A DNA stretch of 64,000 nucleotides from Kappaphycus alvarezii (lineage: Eukaryota; Rhodophyta; Florideophyceae; Gigartinales; Solieriaceae). The stretch is taken from assembly GCA_002205965.3 (NCBI GenBank), contig NADL03000594.1, forward strand, positions 2,976,001 to 3,040,000, read 5' to 3'. Below, piece after piece: positions 32,101-44,699 of this stretch (the first letter of the stretch is position 1; every line of letters starts with the position of its first letter). The translations under genes were made by a program, and so were the position numbers. The notes under the pieces are model-generated. The model was not told where the DNA came from. It saw only the letters and a program-made list of their open reading frames with translations, and made no database searches.

Positions 32101-35100
32101 ATTAATAATTAATAACGGAAACAATTTACGTTGACAGTAATAATTTATTAGAAGAATATTCAACAAAATACAGTAGGTTTTATTTTTATTTCATCTATAT
32201 ATCGATGTTGGGCTTGTAACTGTGCAGTTTTATGAATCTTTAAATACGAAGTATTTCCATTAAATCAAAAAAAATATGTAATAGGTGAAAAGTTTCAAGA
32301 GCTGTACTACCAAATTATGATCATTTGAAAAGACCCATACTACTAAAATCAATCAAAAAGAACTCTACCGCAGGCCAGAATTTTGTTTCTATGGCGACGA
32401 TTGCCCTTTCTGCGATCCCTCCATTGCTTACCGAAGAAGATTAACAGCTATTACTAAGAGTTATTTTAAATTCATCCACAAATCAATGCTGCTCGATGAT
32501 TCCACCATTCCACGAAAAATTTAAAAAATTAGAATATTTTAGACATCTCAATAGTATCGAAAACTTGGCAGGGACAGAAAACTATCAGAACCTCACTTCT
32601 TGATAAAAATCAACGTTCTAAACATAAATAACTTACCCAAAATTTGCCTCCTAAAATTTCCTTTTAGTATTTTTTCTCTTTTCCAATTCTAAATCCTCCC
32701 TGATTGCGACGCAAATATTAGCGATGAAAATTTGATTACATCGCAAAAAAGATTTGCTTCGATCAAAGGCTCGATAGCAGACAGATTGATGTTGAATTGG
32801 TGCCGTTCGGTGATGATTATCGCAATTATGCTTAGTGAAGTACACATTGAATGGTCTACTGAATAATGTATAAAGTCCAAATCTGGAAGTGTTCGTCACT
32901 TTGGTCTACTAAACATACCCGTATCTGTCGGGACCATGTCATCGGGCATTTGGAAGTCTCATTTTATAGTAATTAATATATTAATTCATGTTGAAGTTTT
33001 CGTGTATTTAGCAGACTATATCAACGGAAAATGGTATCAAATGTTTTGGTAATCTCGACAAAATTGACAAAAAAGGAGTATTAATACAGTGATGAAGCAA
33101 ACTATCAATATTTCTTGAAAGTGCAGTTGAAAGTACTGAAGTTGTTGATTTCGTACTGGATATGGTCTGGATAAGCATGAAAATCATGAAACAATGAATC
33201 GAATCTCACGTAGATTCAGAAAAAATGCAATGATATCAGCAGTAGTAATTATAATATTATAATAAAAGAAATTATTATTACATTTTTCATAGTAATTAAA
33301 ATAATAATTACATTTCACACAACTTGGTGTCCATTTGTGTCAAGATCCCGAGCAATTACGATAGTGCGGATAAATCCCGATTTCAAATCAATTTAAGCTT
33401 TTCGATGCTTGTTTTACTCCACAGGTTCACCTTCCTGTGACGTGGTATTTCACAGGCCTTAAACCACCAGTGACCTCATAGACATGGATACTAGGCACTT
33501 TGCTGTCATTATAATTTTCCTTAAAGTTCTTAACACAAAGTTTGACCCCATTGGTATACTTTCAATATTTACGGGCGAGTTGAGCAATTTTTATCTTATC
33601 TCTCCTTTACCAATCAAAAATTTCATTGCTGTCCATGCCACTTGGACCAAAGTCCTTCTTACATGCCGGCAGAATGTGTCACTTGTGCTGACTAAAATTT
33701 CCGAAGGCGCTACTTACGATACAGTTAGAGCTTTTTTACGGGAAGATTTTTGCATATGTTGTCATTCAACTTTCCGTTTGACAATTAGCAATCCATAGTT
33801 ACATAGAAACAATGGTTTGGAGAGTCCGGCTTAACCCAGCTAGCCTCGACCCAAGTTTGAATCAAAGTTCAAACCAGATCTTTTCGTGTTAGTTTAACAC
33901 CTCACAATACTGATACTGGTCTAATGAGGTCCACTGAAATTTAGCGTTCATTAACTTTGGGGTACAGGATTTTCAGCCTTTGGGAATTAAAGACAAATTT
34001 TGACGAATCTATTGAAACCAAATTTACATGAAGAGTCTGCCAATTGCTGAGTATCAGTATCTATCTAATTATCTCCCTTGTTTTCTTTAAAAACTTAAGA
34101 TAACAGGAGAGAGAACTGCCTTCACGTGAATTGACGCACTATAACTAGAACCTGGTGAGAAACGAATATCTGGTAAAATGTTATGAAGTTCTGCGAGTAA
34201 AATTTTTCTCCCTCGGAAACAGCTTCGAATAAGAAAAAGGAGCACTTTAGCAGGCATTTGTATAGTAAAAATTGGAATTTTGCAAGGAAAAGGAAACCAA
34301 GTACATAAAAATTTACAATTGCTACTATGAATCATTATCCTGTTCTCACATCAAGAAGTGGTCTAGATATGGTTGCTCCCTTGGGTTCAAGCTAAAATTA
34401 TAATTCTCTAATGGCGCTGCTGGTTTGTGAAATTTTTACTAAGACTGTCCTTTTTCCTCCTGAATCATCTGTAACTGAACTTACAAGTACAAATTATTTC
34501 AGTGAGATGTTCAGTCCTTTCAATAACAAAAAGATTTGGATACATCTGGGGGAACTTCAATCGTAGGGTTAAGGAAATCCTCGGAACAAATAAGCCAGAA
34601 AAAAATATGTTCAAGTAATTAGGAAATATGATAATGTAATAGAATGCTAAAATGGTAATTAAATGAATCTTCAAATCAATCCTCAATTTATAAATTGTCA
34701 CCCGTTTCCGTAATATCGCAAGTACAAATAATTTTGTACTGGACACAGAAGTATTCATATGCAACTGATTTTAGAAACTTAACTGATAATTAAATGAATA
34801 AACTGCTTCGGTTTCCTTTTCTCTTCAACTTTATTATTTCTTTCACATAAAAATTTGAATTTTTTTATCTCAATTTCAGCCAAATTTTTTCCTTCTTTGG
34901 ACGTCACTTCGAACTTCATCTTGTTATTCTCAGCTTCTTCAGAGTTAATATATGCAGTTTTATTCTAAAATCCTACTTTTAAAAAACTTTTTCTCATATA
35001 TGACTGCTTTCAAGTTATAGTTCAGCTTTGAGCGGGAAAGTATTCGAAATTATTTCTTTTGCGCGGCTATAAACAATTGATTAATGGAACAATGTACTGC

Positions 35101-36740
35101 AGTAAAGTTGAGCAGTGAAAACAAAATCTAAAAATTATCACGGCTTTTAACCAAATCCGGTTCTTGAGGCCGCAATTATTCATAAGCAAAAGCACATTTC
35201 GACTTTCTCAACTTTTTGCGTTTAACGAAAAAAATCTTAGAACCACCTCCTTACAAAAACTGAGCCCGACCGCCCTTGTTTGCCTGATGCAGTCGAAATG
35301 TCTCTTTCAAAAGCAGATTTTTTTTGATTTTTCAAAAATATCAAGAGGTTCGTTAAGAAATTCGTCCCTGATATCACAAATATATGTCGAGATTCTATCT
35401 TCACCCTTCACTGCATCAGGGTCCCTTAGAGTCTTCTCCTATTTCTAATTTTAATTAGGAATGGGCGTGGAACAATTTTAAATAAAGATCTTCTCCTCCG
35501 TGCTTATAACGTTCAAGGTCTGGTTGTGTGGTGATTCGTTAATTTCTAATATTTGCGTTGAAACTTGAACTGCGGTGATGATTAAATATTCGAACTGATA
35601 AGCAAGTGATTGAGTGCATTCATTTCGATTAAAATTTAGACTCATGCGTTTGAAGATACGAATCACTCATTATGTTGAAATTGATATGAGTCTTTATCCA
35701 CTACTCGCCTGTCAAAGTATATAGGGATTGGATAGTGCAATTGCGATACTGGCATCTTACCACATCGTCCGAATTGAAAAATTCAAAATATAGCTCTCAA
35801 TAACTAGTGCCTATCGGAACATTGTACTCTTATGAGGACAAAATATAGGGCTCATTCTGTAATTACAAAATGATATTTATCTGTTTTTGTGGATATATAT
35901 ACTTTCAAAATTATTGAATCTCGATAAAAACAAAATTTCAGTAATTTTTGCGCTAGTCTGGGTACGAACTACATAAGTGCACTTTATCCCTCTTGACAAC
36001 CTTCGATTTTTGTGCGAATTTGACACATTTTATCCTTTAAGTACCTGCAGGTGAATACTTTAGCCGAATTGGTGGAGTTGGAGCCACCAAGAACCTCCAT
36101 ACCGTATATCTACGCTTAGAGTATATGTTTTAGTAAATATTTACGTGCCCCCAAAAAGTTTTGTATGATAAAGAGGTTTGTCCTCATGTGACGACAGTGC
36201 TATCGCGGATAAACACTAGTAATTTAGGTTGTTTCATGTAGTTCATGGAGCATAACGTGTCTTATTTTTGCGCCAGCTTAATCATAGAGCTTAATTATTT
36301 TCACAGACTTCTTATCTTTCTTTTCACGATTTCGTGATTTTCAATGCAGTAGTATGTCTAAATGAACAGGTTTACAATATTTCCTTCCTGTTCAAGAGTT
36401 ATTCGCGCCCGCCTCTGTGTCTCAATGTGCATTGGGTCCACGATTTCTTTTTCGAACTACAGATCGAACATGTCGTAGGGCTAAAATGAGATATGGAACG
36501 ACTTCCATTGGAGCTCTGAAGTGCATTAATTTGGCTGTTCGTAAAAATATCGCCAATATCATAAGATATAATGTACCGGTATAAAGTGCGTTTGAACTTT
36601 TGTAGATTTGGAGCTAGCCTGACCGCAAAAAATATAAATATATTCGGTCACAGTTGAAGTTATTTTATGCAGTTACTTTCCCGAAGAAATACCTGAAAAT
36701 CTTACCGTAAAATAGGATTATTGCTAATGCGCCATTTTTA
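29110..36740. other. AT-rich region without recognisable genes
   Basis: About 7.6 kb of AT-rich sequence. The longest frames (30289-30585 +, 98 codons; 33484-33798 +, 104 codons; 34465-34764 -, 99 codons) have no recognisable domain or convincing codon pattern. I see no RNA gene, repeat family or element terminus. Confidence 0.55.
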
Positions 36741-36751
36741 AGCCAAGACAT

Positions 36752-37590
36752 TTGGGCTACCTCAAGCGCACTAAAAAGAGGTCCCCTTTACGTGTTTCAG
36801 AAGTATTATACTCGATAACTCGAGATTTTCACCCATTCCGACCTATTACTGCTCTACTATTGAGTCACTTGGGCCCATTGTACGCCGGAGATCTGGCTTT
36901 CCGTCCGTTCTCTACCCCTGGGCGCCCTTATCTTCTCTGGTACCCAACACTGTCCCTATTTCTTTGCTGTCCGTTTCCGCACCACACTGGTCCTCAAAAA
37001 TCTCTGGGCATCATGCCACAACGTGCCTTTGCGCTGACGGCTCTACTCGACGCCATGACATGCGACGAGATCGCCTGTAATATTCTCTTCCTACCCACTC
37101 CATTGCGCTCCGACCTATTCGCGAATTGTAGTTCCCCTAGGACTTCTCCGAACCCCCCGGCAGTCGTCGCCGTCTGGAACTCTACATTGACGACCCATAA
37201 TTTACCCCTAGACCACAAGGGTATGATGTTGCGGCGATCGGCCCTCATTCCGAACCATAATTCCTTTGTCGTAGTTATAACTCTGGTACATCTTTCAAAC
37301 ATGCTGAATGCATTAAAGAAAGACGAAAACGGGCTCCCTGCGACGAATTGGATATGGAAGTCCATCCCATGGCCTCGATATTTACGGTTCCGCTGGTCCC
37401 AGGACGGAAGCCGGTCTTCATGGCATCTACGAGTGCATTGCCTTCCGAAAGGGAACGATACCCATTGTCGAACGCCACAACCTCTTACTCATTCTCTCCT
37501 CTCTCGTTCAGAAACGGACGGCGATTGCTATTAATCGCCGTAAGCTGCAACGCCATTCGCCATCCTAGTCCTGTTCTCTTTATTATCTCT
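36752..37590 (+). pseudogene. Decayed unknown coding sequence in GC-rich island
   Basis: A 260-codon frame (36752-37534) in a GC-richer island that stands out from AT-rich flanks. Towards the end, another plus-strand frame looks more protein-like (DIYGSAGPRTEAGLHGIYEC, then CIAFRKGTIPIVERHNLLL near 37430-37500), so a frame change within the coding sequence is likely. No family is recognised. The island ends with a pyrimidine-rich stretch at about 37595-37640. It may be a host pseudogene or part of an unknown mobile element. Confidence 0.35.
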
Positions 37591-37948
37591 TAGTAAAGAT
37601 CCTCCCCCCTCCCTCTCTTCTCAATCTTTTCTCCTGGTTAGTTGGACAGTATGTGGCCATTTCCGTGAATCGACGCTTGCTGTATTATACCAACAGCACG
37701 TCTCTGATTCCTGTTATGTATACCTTTAGCTACTATATGTCTTTATAATAAATAGATGCTCAAGTATTCCCATGTAGCACGCTTTTCTGCGCTCCTGTTC
37801 TCCGCTGTATTTGTATTTGATGGTGATGATTTCGTGTAAGACCGAGGAAGGAGGGACCCTGATACATGAGGAGATTATTGGCTGGTTCCTATCCCCATCT
37901 TACTTAGCTCACTTAGCCCGCCTCCGCTCTCTCTACTAAATTGTAGAT

Positions 37949-38613
37949 TTGCGTACCCTCCTGTACAAGCAGGCGTCCCGGTTTGTGGCCCGTCTCAGTC
38001 GTCACGTAAACGGCTTCTTAGGCACTGCTCACCGTCTTGCTGTGGACACCTTGCAAAATATCCTCTTTCAACACCCCAATTCTGCACTTCATCAGATTCT
38101 TACTAGACCGCGACCTCCTGCGGTCTGGCCTACTTATTTTAGTACCTTGTGGAACTCCTCACTAAACCTACCTTCTTGAAGGACCCGTACCAACTTCGTC
38201 CGGCGTACCCCGACCCCCCTGCAATGGCTTGGCCAGTACCCCCGTATCTTGACCTCTCCATCCCCCAAAAGTTACCTCCGACGCCTATTCCTACGCTGGT
38301 TCCTACGCTAGTTCCCTCGTTGATTCCTATACTCATCCTGTTAACTCTCAAGGCCGTCCTCATCTCCCTACCCCTGCCCCTGCTCTCCTCTATCTTCTAC
38401 CGCAGCTCTCCTCGCCAACCATCTCTTCTTCAAAGATCGATAGACGAGTTCAACTGCTTACCCCATATATACTTCTACTTCGCTTGCCATTTTTTATCTC
38501 TCCACTGTCCTTGGGACGCCTACGTGATGATCCTATCTGAATGTACCTATTTACATCTACAACATTTTTCTATCTTTAGGAGAGCCCTTCTGCTCTTTAC
38601 CCTGATCTCATAG
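37949..38613 (+). pseudogene. Decayed unknown coding sequence
   Basis: The frame at 37949-38179 reads as plausible protein (LLYKQASRFVARLSRHVNGF, then TAHRLAVDTLQNILFQHP). A second frame (38149-38613) begins before it ends, with a proline/leucine-rich stretch including repeated PTLVP units, and continues with aromatic-rich sequence. Unknown family. It shares the GC-richer composition of 36752-37590 and could belong to the same former gene or element. Confidence 0.3.
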
Positions 38614-38639
38614 CCTTTGTAGGCTTTTCGTCGGGGTAA

Positions 38640-39960
38640 CTGCCAATGTTTAACGCATCTCAGTAAAGTCTACGCTCGGCGGGTGGCATCCGTATGCGCG
38701 TTCAGCAGCCATGGAACTCGTGACCTTTGGCGAATCGCGCTACCAGGGACGATACTTGATCAAGATCTGAAAACGAAAAAAAAAGTTAATTTGGATACAT
38801 TTATAGTATCTAAATCACAGCAATGCAGACCTCTGCTACGACTACACCTCCGCCCACTTAAACAAGCATAACTCCGTGTAAACCTTTGCAATATAAAATT
38901 GATGCATACCGTTGGAATCAGCTTAGTCAAAGGTTTCCTCGGTATGAATATATCCGCTCTAATAACAGAAAAAGTTTCAGTCTACTTTTTTTTGAGACTG
39001 ATTCTAGTTAATATAGTGTTAGAGTTATCGAACACTTTTAATTCTGAAGATTCAAAACAAAGATTCCCGCCGGCTGCGTGCATACTATCAAAGCGGATAT
39101 TGAATGCACAAAATGGGAGACAACTCAAGCCGCAACCTTAATTTATATCAAGGAAGAAAAAGGTATCATAAAGAGAGAGATAATTTGAACTAATATCATC
39201 ATTTGAGGGACAATAAGATGATAAATTGACACGAACATCAATGTCAGGGACAAAACAGGTGTTTGGTCATTGACGAAAACTATAAAGATGGGAGGTACAC
39301 TCGGCAAACATTCTGAGAGCGATTATTAACTATGAAATCTCCAAAAATATCTACATCACTATACGCAACATGTATACTTGCGCGAAGTCCAAAATTAACC
39401 TGAATTTTCAATTTTCTCCCACAGGAGGGAGATGTGTGAAAAAGAAGAGGCCAAAAGGACTCCAAAATACTAAATAATATACCTAAAACATGAACTCTGT
39501 CTGCCAATCCTTCCTCTTTACAATCCAAGCCCGACAAAGCTGTAAATTTAGGAAATATTTAAGCACCCCAATCATTGGGCTGTGTGACCCAGAGAAGAAT
39601 CCTTTAAAAGACGTCTTCTGTAATTCGGCAATTGTTTTGATCGACCGCAGCGGACAGATAATCACTTTCCGGAAATTAATTGGACTACAAGACACATCGG
39701 AAGCCTAATTTCATAAGAAACCTAACAGTAATAAACTGACCGCGATCTGCTTTCGTTCAGAATCCTTGCCTCTACAGTATTTACTCTTCGAACCTGAGCA
39801 TACCTACATAGTCCACATCCGCCGCATCTCTATGCATATATATGTCCGCCGAAAGGCGAATGAGGTCGTGCTCTTCGCCGTGCGTTGACTAAAATCAGTA
39901 CCGGAGGTGACTAACTGATTAAAGGAACAACTGTACCCTTCCTTGCGCCCCTCAAACACT
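38640..39960. other. AT-rich spacer
   Basis: Only short frames (60-85 codons) on both strands without recognisable motifs; nothing else seen. Confidence 0.5.
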
Positions 39961-39963
39961 TCC

Positions 39964-41330
39964 TATGATAAACTCTCCACTCTATGCCGTTCCTATCCAC
40001 GAAAATCTGTTCTCCGTATTGACTCTAATCTACGGTGCACTGAATCCGACCCTCGGCGCCTACGAGATATTTTGGAATTGCGCATAAGCACACCGTGAAA
40101 CATTCTGCAGGAAACGGATTTTGGAAGCTGTAAGAAGCTTTCTCGCGGCACCTTCGGCGACTCTAACTCGCCAGGCTCCACCGGATTACATAACCTGTTC
40201 TACCTTCTCCTTTTACACAAGCTGCCACTCCCTGCTCCTGCGCGACAGTCATGTCTAAGTAGATCGAGCAGGTATAGATCCGCGCCAAAGGGAGGATAAG
40301 GTTGATCTAAATACAAAAACCATGAAAGCGGCGAAAAAATGAAGTATTAATGACTTTAGATTTCGGTACAAAAAGCTTAACAGCTTCCACGTTAACCTTC
40401 TTTCCCTTTCAAACTATTGGTCCGTCATATGTACGTGGTCTACCAGAATCCTGGAATATTCAAACTTCTTCGTTCTTTCTCACTCCCGCTTCCCTTGATT
40501 CCTGATAATCCCAAGATCCCCGAACAAAAGTCCAAGCCTCGATACGACCCTCCGATAAGCTACTCTCCTCTATGCCCTCCCCGACCTTTGTTGGGCCTTT
40601 CGAAAGTCTTTCATAAAATACAGAATTACATACCTCAAAATATCCCTGGTATACCGCAAAGGAGTCCCATGATGTTGATGAACAAGTTTGAGGAAGACCT
40701 CTACCCAAACTACAGCGCAATGAAGCGATACTATTTCCGTTTATACCAGAATATAAAATAATAGCGCTTTTTGGGGCGATAAAAAAAGTGCTGGTACCCT
40801 CCCTTCCAAATATAAAGGAAAAATCATGTTCTTCTCCTTATTTAGAGCGCTTATCCTTGTACTTTCTCGATATGGATACAATTGTTCGCTAATTGCTTGT
40901 TCTGATGACTGAGGCTGACCGAAAGGGTCCCCATGCTCTCTTTACCCTGTCTAAGCCACACATTGAACGACTAAGATATGATTTCTCCCTCGTTAACCAC
41001 CTTGTACATCTCTTCTCAACTGAGCTCTCCGAGTACCCTCTCTTCCAGTCCCTTACGAAATATCATCCTCATCTTTCCTCTTGTCCTCTTCCTTCTCACA
41101 ATCTATCCCAAAACAATTTCCTCGATGATCAGTTCCATAGGCATATCGCGAATGCCAAAAGTTACCATCGCATCAAGAACCCCGAAGCTCCAATACCTCA
41201 CTCAAGCTCTCAGTCATGCAAAACGTCTCTCTCCCACGGAAAAGACCCTACACATTGTACTTACATCCCTCCTCCTTGTATTCTGGGACATCACGTACCG
41301 TAGTTGGTCAACGTCGGAAGGCCTATTGTA
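39964..41330 (+). pseudogene. Decayed unknown coding tract
   Basis: Plus-strand segments that read like protein: about 39964-40100 (DKLSTLCRSYPRKSVLRID), 40417-40761 (114 codons, proline-rich) and about 40760-41303 (LFGAIKKVLVPSLP, then EADRKGPHALFTLSKPHIER and LVNHLVHLFSTELSEYPLFQ). The last part keeps one frame for about 180 codons with a single stop near 40890. I do not recognise the family. Together with 36752-38613 this could be one decayed gene set or element about 4.6 kb long. Confidence 0.3.
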
Positions 41331-41756
41331 GGGCTCATATCAGAGAGCAAAGCTTCATGACTCTGATCTACCGAAAATCTAGAGCGCCATTTAACCCCCT
41401 TATTCAGTGATTTCCCCAAGTATGGGGCTATAATTGATAGCATCTCGGCAAAATTCATGAAATTTATGTCCTCCAATATCAACCTGCGTCCCATTTTATC
41501 GAAATTCATGTCTACTTTCCTGGAAACCTCCGGATAACTCATGCCAAACTCTGTTCACGTTACTTCTTAGTTGATATATTCCCTTTCCTTGACGAATCGT
41601 AGATCCCTGCATCTGAGTCCGGTAAGAATGTCATCTGTCGGCGGCTTAAATTATCCTATATCAGTAATGGGTACGTGTTATCTTAGATTAAAAAGTCCTC
41701 TTTCTCTAACCAAAGACTAAGCGCAGAGCGTTTCTCGGGAAGTCCGGACGGGCGAC

Positions 41757-42119
41757 GTGGCATCAGATTCGGGCTCGAGTGCGTTTTCGTTTTCGTTTGA
41801 CGTGCTTAATTTAATCAGGTCTTACTGTTATAGAAGATGCCACCACCCTAATCTAGAGGAAGTTAATTTTTCTCGTTCAAAGTCTTTAGATATAGACACG
41901 CTCATCAAGGTCAGGGATTACTTGAGTGGGTTTTTCATGAACATTATTTCCAGCATACACTCCAGAGATGTCAAGAAGCTCTCCCAACAGTCTAAAGGTG
42001 ACTACGTATTTGCTACTTCCCGAAAATATCCTCACCAATATACACATAATATACAACTTCACACAGGTTACAACTACACGGCGCATTTGGGAGAAGAGAA
42101 AATTTCCCAGGTCAAGTAG
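41757..42119 (+). CDS. Hypothetical protein, 120 aa
   Basis: Intact ATG frame, Ser-rich at the start, then basic (YCYRRCHHPNLEEVNFSR) and ending HLGEEKISQVK. There is no domain I recognise and no clear promoter. It lies in mixed-composition DNA between decayed tracts, so it may be chance or a relic. Confidence 0.2.
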   Translation: MASDSGSSAFSFSFDVLNLIRSYCYRRCHHPNLEEVNFSRSKSLDIDTLIKVRDYLSGFFMNIISSIHSRDVKKLSQQSKGDYVFATSRKYPHQYTHNIQLHTGYNYTAHLGEEKISQVK

Positions 42120-42129
42120 GTGAAAAGAT

Positions 42130-42900
42130 CCGCTAATATGTTAAGGTCACATAATAAATATCAGGCGGCGTAGAATAGCACCGAAATAGTTTTCTAAAAA
42201 CACAGGGATATTGCTTTGAAAAAAATCTCTAGGAGCGTTACAAGAAATAGTCACTCACGTTTTTTCACATTAAATCAACCAAATCTTTCCCCATTGGGGG
42301 AACTTGACCTTATGAAGATCAGCGAGTGTGGCGAAAACTAGTCCATAGACTTTTGAGGTCTAGAATTCAGCTGCGTTCTATTGCCGCTTCGTATCAGGTA
42401 AAAAACAGAGGATGAATTGGTTTCCCTTCCTCAAACCCGAGCGCAGCTGTCTTATTTTCGCATTTTGTTCAATTTTCTCCCTAGATTCTAGCTTTAGTAT
42501 GCTCTGATAATTGCGATTACCACAATAAATATATTTCTGAGTATCCATTAATATTTGCCGGATTCTGTGACCTAAGTGCAGTGCAGTGAACAAGATAAAA
42601 TATCAACAGAATATCTGCAGTACATAGGTAAATTGACTATCAACGGTAAGATGAGATTTGCAGCTGGCTGTGGCGCATTTTTGTTATGGAAATAGGTATT
42701 ACGCGAGGGTTAGTGTCTATTTGACCGTTACAATCCTATCAGGGCAACGATAAGAGCCAAGTTTTTAAATAATAATAGTTAACTGTAGTTTATTGCACTA
42801 ATATATACCTGAAGTAGTAGCAAATTTGTATCAGTAGAACCTTTTCAATAATTATAAAGAAATTTAGGAAACAAAATATTTCTTCCCTTCCCATAACCTT
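42130..42900. other. AT-rich spacer
   Basis: About 770 bp with no convincing frame, repeat or structure. Confidence 0.5.
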
Positions 42901-42902
42901 CG

Positions 42903-44060
42903 ATTCTAAATTCAATATGCCACAATATTCTGATAGACGCAGGTGATGGGACCTCCAAGGGAACGCTGATAATTGCGTTAGATCGTTCACAGGAGGGGAT
43001 AGTCCGGAAGGAGGCGAAGTGAATGGGCAATAAGACCCACAAGGTGGCTCTAGGATACCTTCTCGATAGCATAGACTTTTTACTGGGTACAGCTTTGATT
43101 ACCCTCGAAATCACTCGGCAACCAGTATCCGCCGCCGGTGCGACCAACAGTAAAAATAAAAATAAATTTTGGGCACTGGGCGACAACCCATCACATGCAG
43201 CACACACGTTCCTCACAAATCCACCGTTGGTGCCATCATAAAGCGGATCAATTTTTCATGACACGGCGCGCGGTGTCTGTGATGCACCTGAGTCGGCGAT
43301 ACCGCTTATTATAAATTCCGGTGTAAATACCGGCCGAGATATCGAGAAAAAACCCCTCACCTGCCTCAACAGCGCGAGTGTCGACGAGCACGCCGAGAAT
43401 TACCAACCGACCAAAGGAATTTCCAAGCGACATGTAGGGCGCGAAGCTTCTAGCGTGGAACCAAAAAATTTGCCTTCGGGCCTTGGTACCCCTTGCAGAG
43501 TACATCATACGAAAGCAAACATGGAACGACGCATCGACGTCGTAGTTGGCCAGCAAAGGCGCAAAATTTGATCTGCAAAGTTCGAAGGTACGCGAATTAT
43601 TATCAAGCATTGCAGGGGGTCAGAATCTGTAAAACCAAGCGAGCTGGCTTCCGCGATTGAAATAGGGCGCGATGCGGCAGATGGCTTGGCGGGTTATGTG
43701 ACCGACAAGCCTGGAAGGGCCTTGAAAAATGTAGACATCAACCACCTTGTGTTTCTCGACGAAAAAGACGATGCAGAAAACAAGTTTTTAGTTTATAAGA
43801 AGGAATACCAGGTAAAACGTGTTGCCCTGGCTTCTGAGCTACAACCTGATTGGAAACCAGGAATTTTCTACGCTTCTGACAGGGAACAAGGAGGCGCTGA
43901 AACTTTTTGGATGTTCCAGTTCCACAAACTAGATGTATCGAGGTCCAAGCTCTCTTAACTAAACAAACAATGCCCTGGCAGCCCAATCACGTCGGACATT
44001 GATGAGAAATGCCATGAAGACAAAGTACAAGTTCGACCTAGTGGCGATACAAGGGCTTGA
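42903..44060 (+). pseudogene. Unknown gene kept in one frame with a few stops
   Basis: One plus-strand frame stays protein-like for about 385 codons, interrupted only by stops near 43019, 43241, 43571 and 43958. Segments include HNILIDAGDGTSKGTLIIAL, NTGRDIEKKPLTCLNSASVD and ELASAIEIGRDAADGLAGYV, then acidic/basic DINHLVFLDEKDDAENKFLV. The GC content is above that of the flanks. A 120-codon minus-strand frame (43248-43610) overlaps it and is probably a shadow. The ILIDAGDG segment is faintly like the start of a metallo-hydrolase fold, and GRDIEKKPLTCLNS faintly like a pre-SET region, but neither is supported by downstream catalytic residues. Likely a recently decayed gene; function unknown. 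Confidence 0.4.
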
Positions 44061-44699
44061 ATCCTCGATAAGATGGAAGGAGGGTTGTTTGCACTACGTG
44101 GTACGTTTTTTAAAAAATAACATCTTTTCACGTGAAAATAGATATTATTTTGATTTTGATTTGAATCGCACGATTCATTGCTTGGTGGCATCCGCGCAGT
44201 ACGATGAGCAAATTGTAAACCATTAGTTTTAATTATCAAAATTATATGACAGGTATCTATCATTTATTGAATGTCCATCATTACTTTTGCTGTACACCGC
44301 TAGTATGATTTTGAAATTGCCGCCATTTCGATAACGTAATGAGCTCACTGTACGTCAATGAAGTTTGCTGATAAATTTATGATTTTTACGTATTCCTGAT
44401 CTGAATTTGTCATCATTACTGGTGCTTTCAACTGCCTTTTCTTCAGACAAGGACATATGCCATTAAGTAATACGTTGAAGTACTACATTTATCACAGCAG
44501 CATTCTACCGCACAAAGACTGAAAAAATCTCAATAATTACTGAGGATAAATACTAAGTATAGCCTACTTAGTTTGAATCTAGCACTACACAGAAAAATAA
44601 AGTAAGATTTGGATGTTACAAGGTTATCAGCACAACTCAACAAATAGGGTTTTGAAACCCTTAAAAAATAACTCCTTTGGACAACATTCCCAATAGTAC

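Noticed and set aside
38149-38613. 154-codon ORF as an intact membrane protein
   Set aside because: It is hydrophobic mainly because of pyrimidine-rich sequence, begins inside another protein-like frame and has no recognisable family.
42903-43020. Metallo-beta-lactamase-fold start (ILIDAGDG)
   Set aside because: No His-x-His-x-Asp-His motif follows in any frame.
43248-43610. 120-codon minus-strand ORF
   Set aside because: It overlaps a longer, same-frame protein-like reading on the plus strand and is best explained as its shadow.
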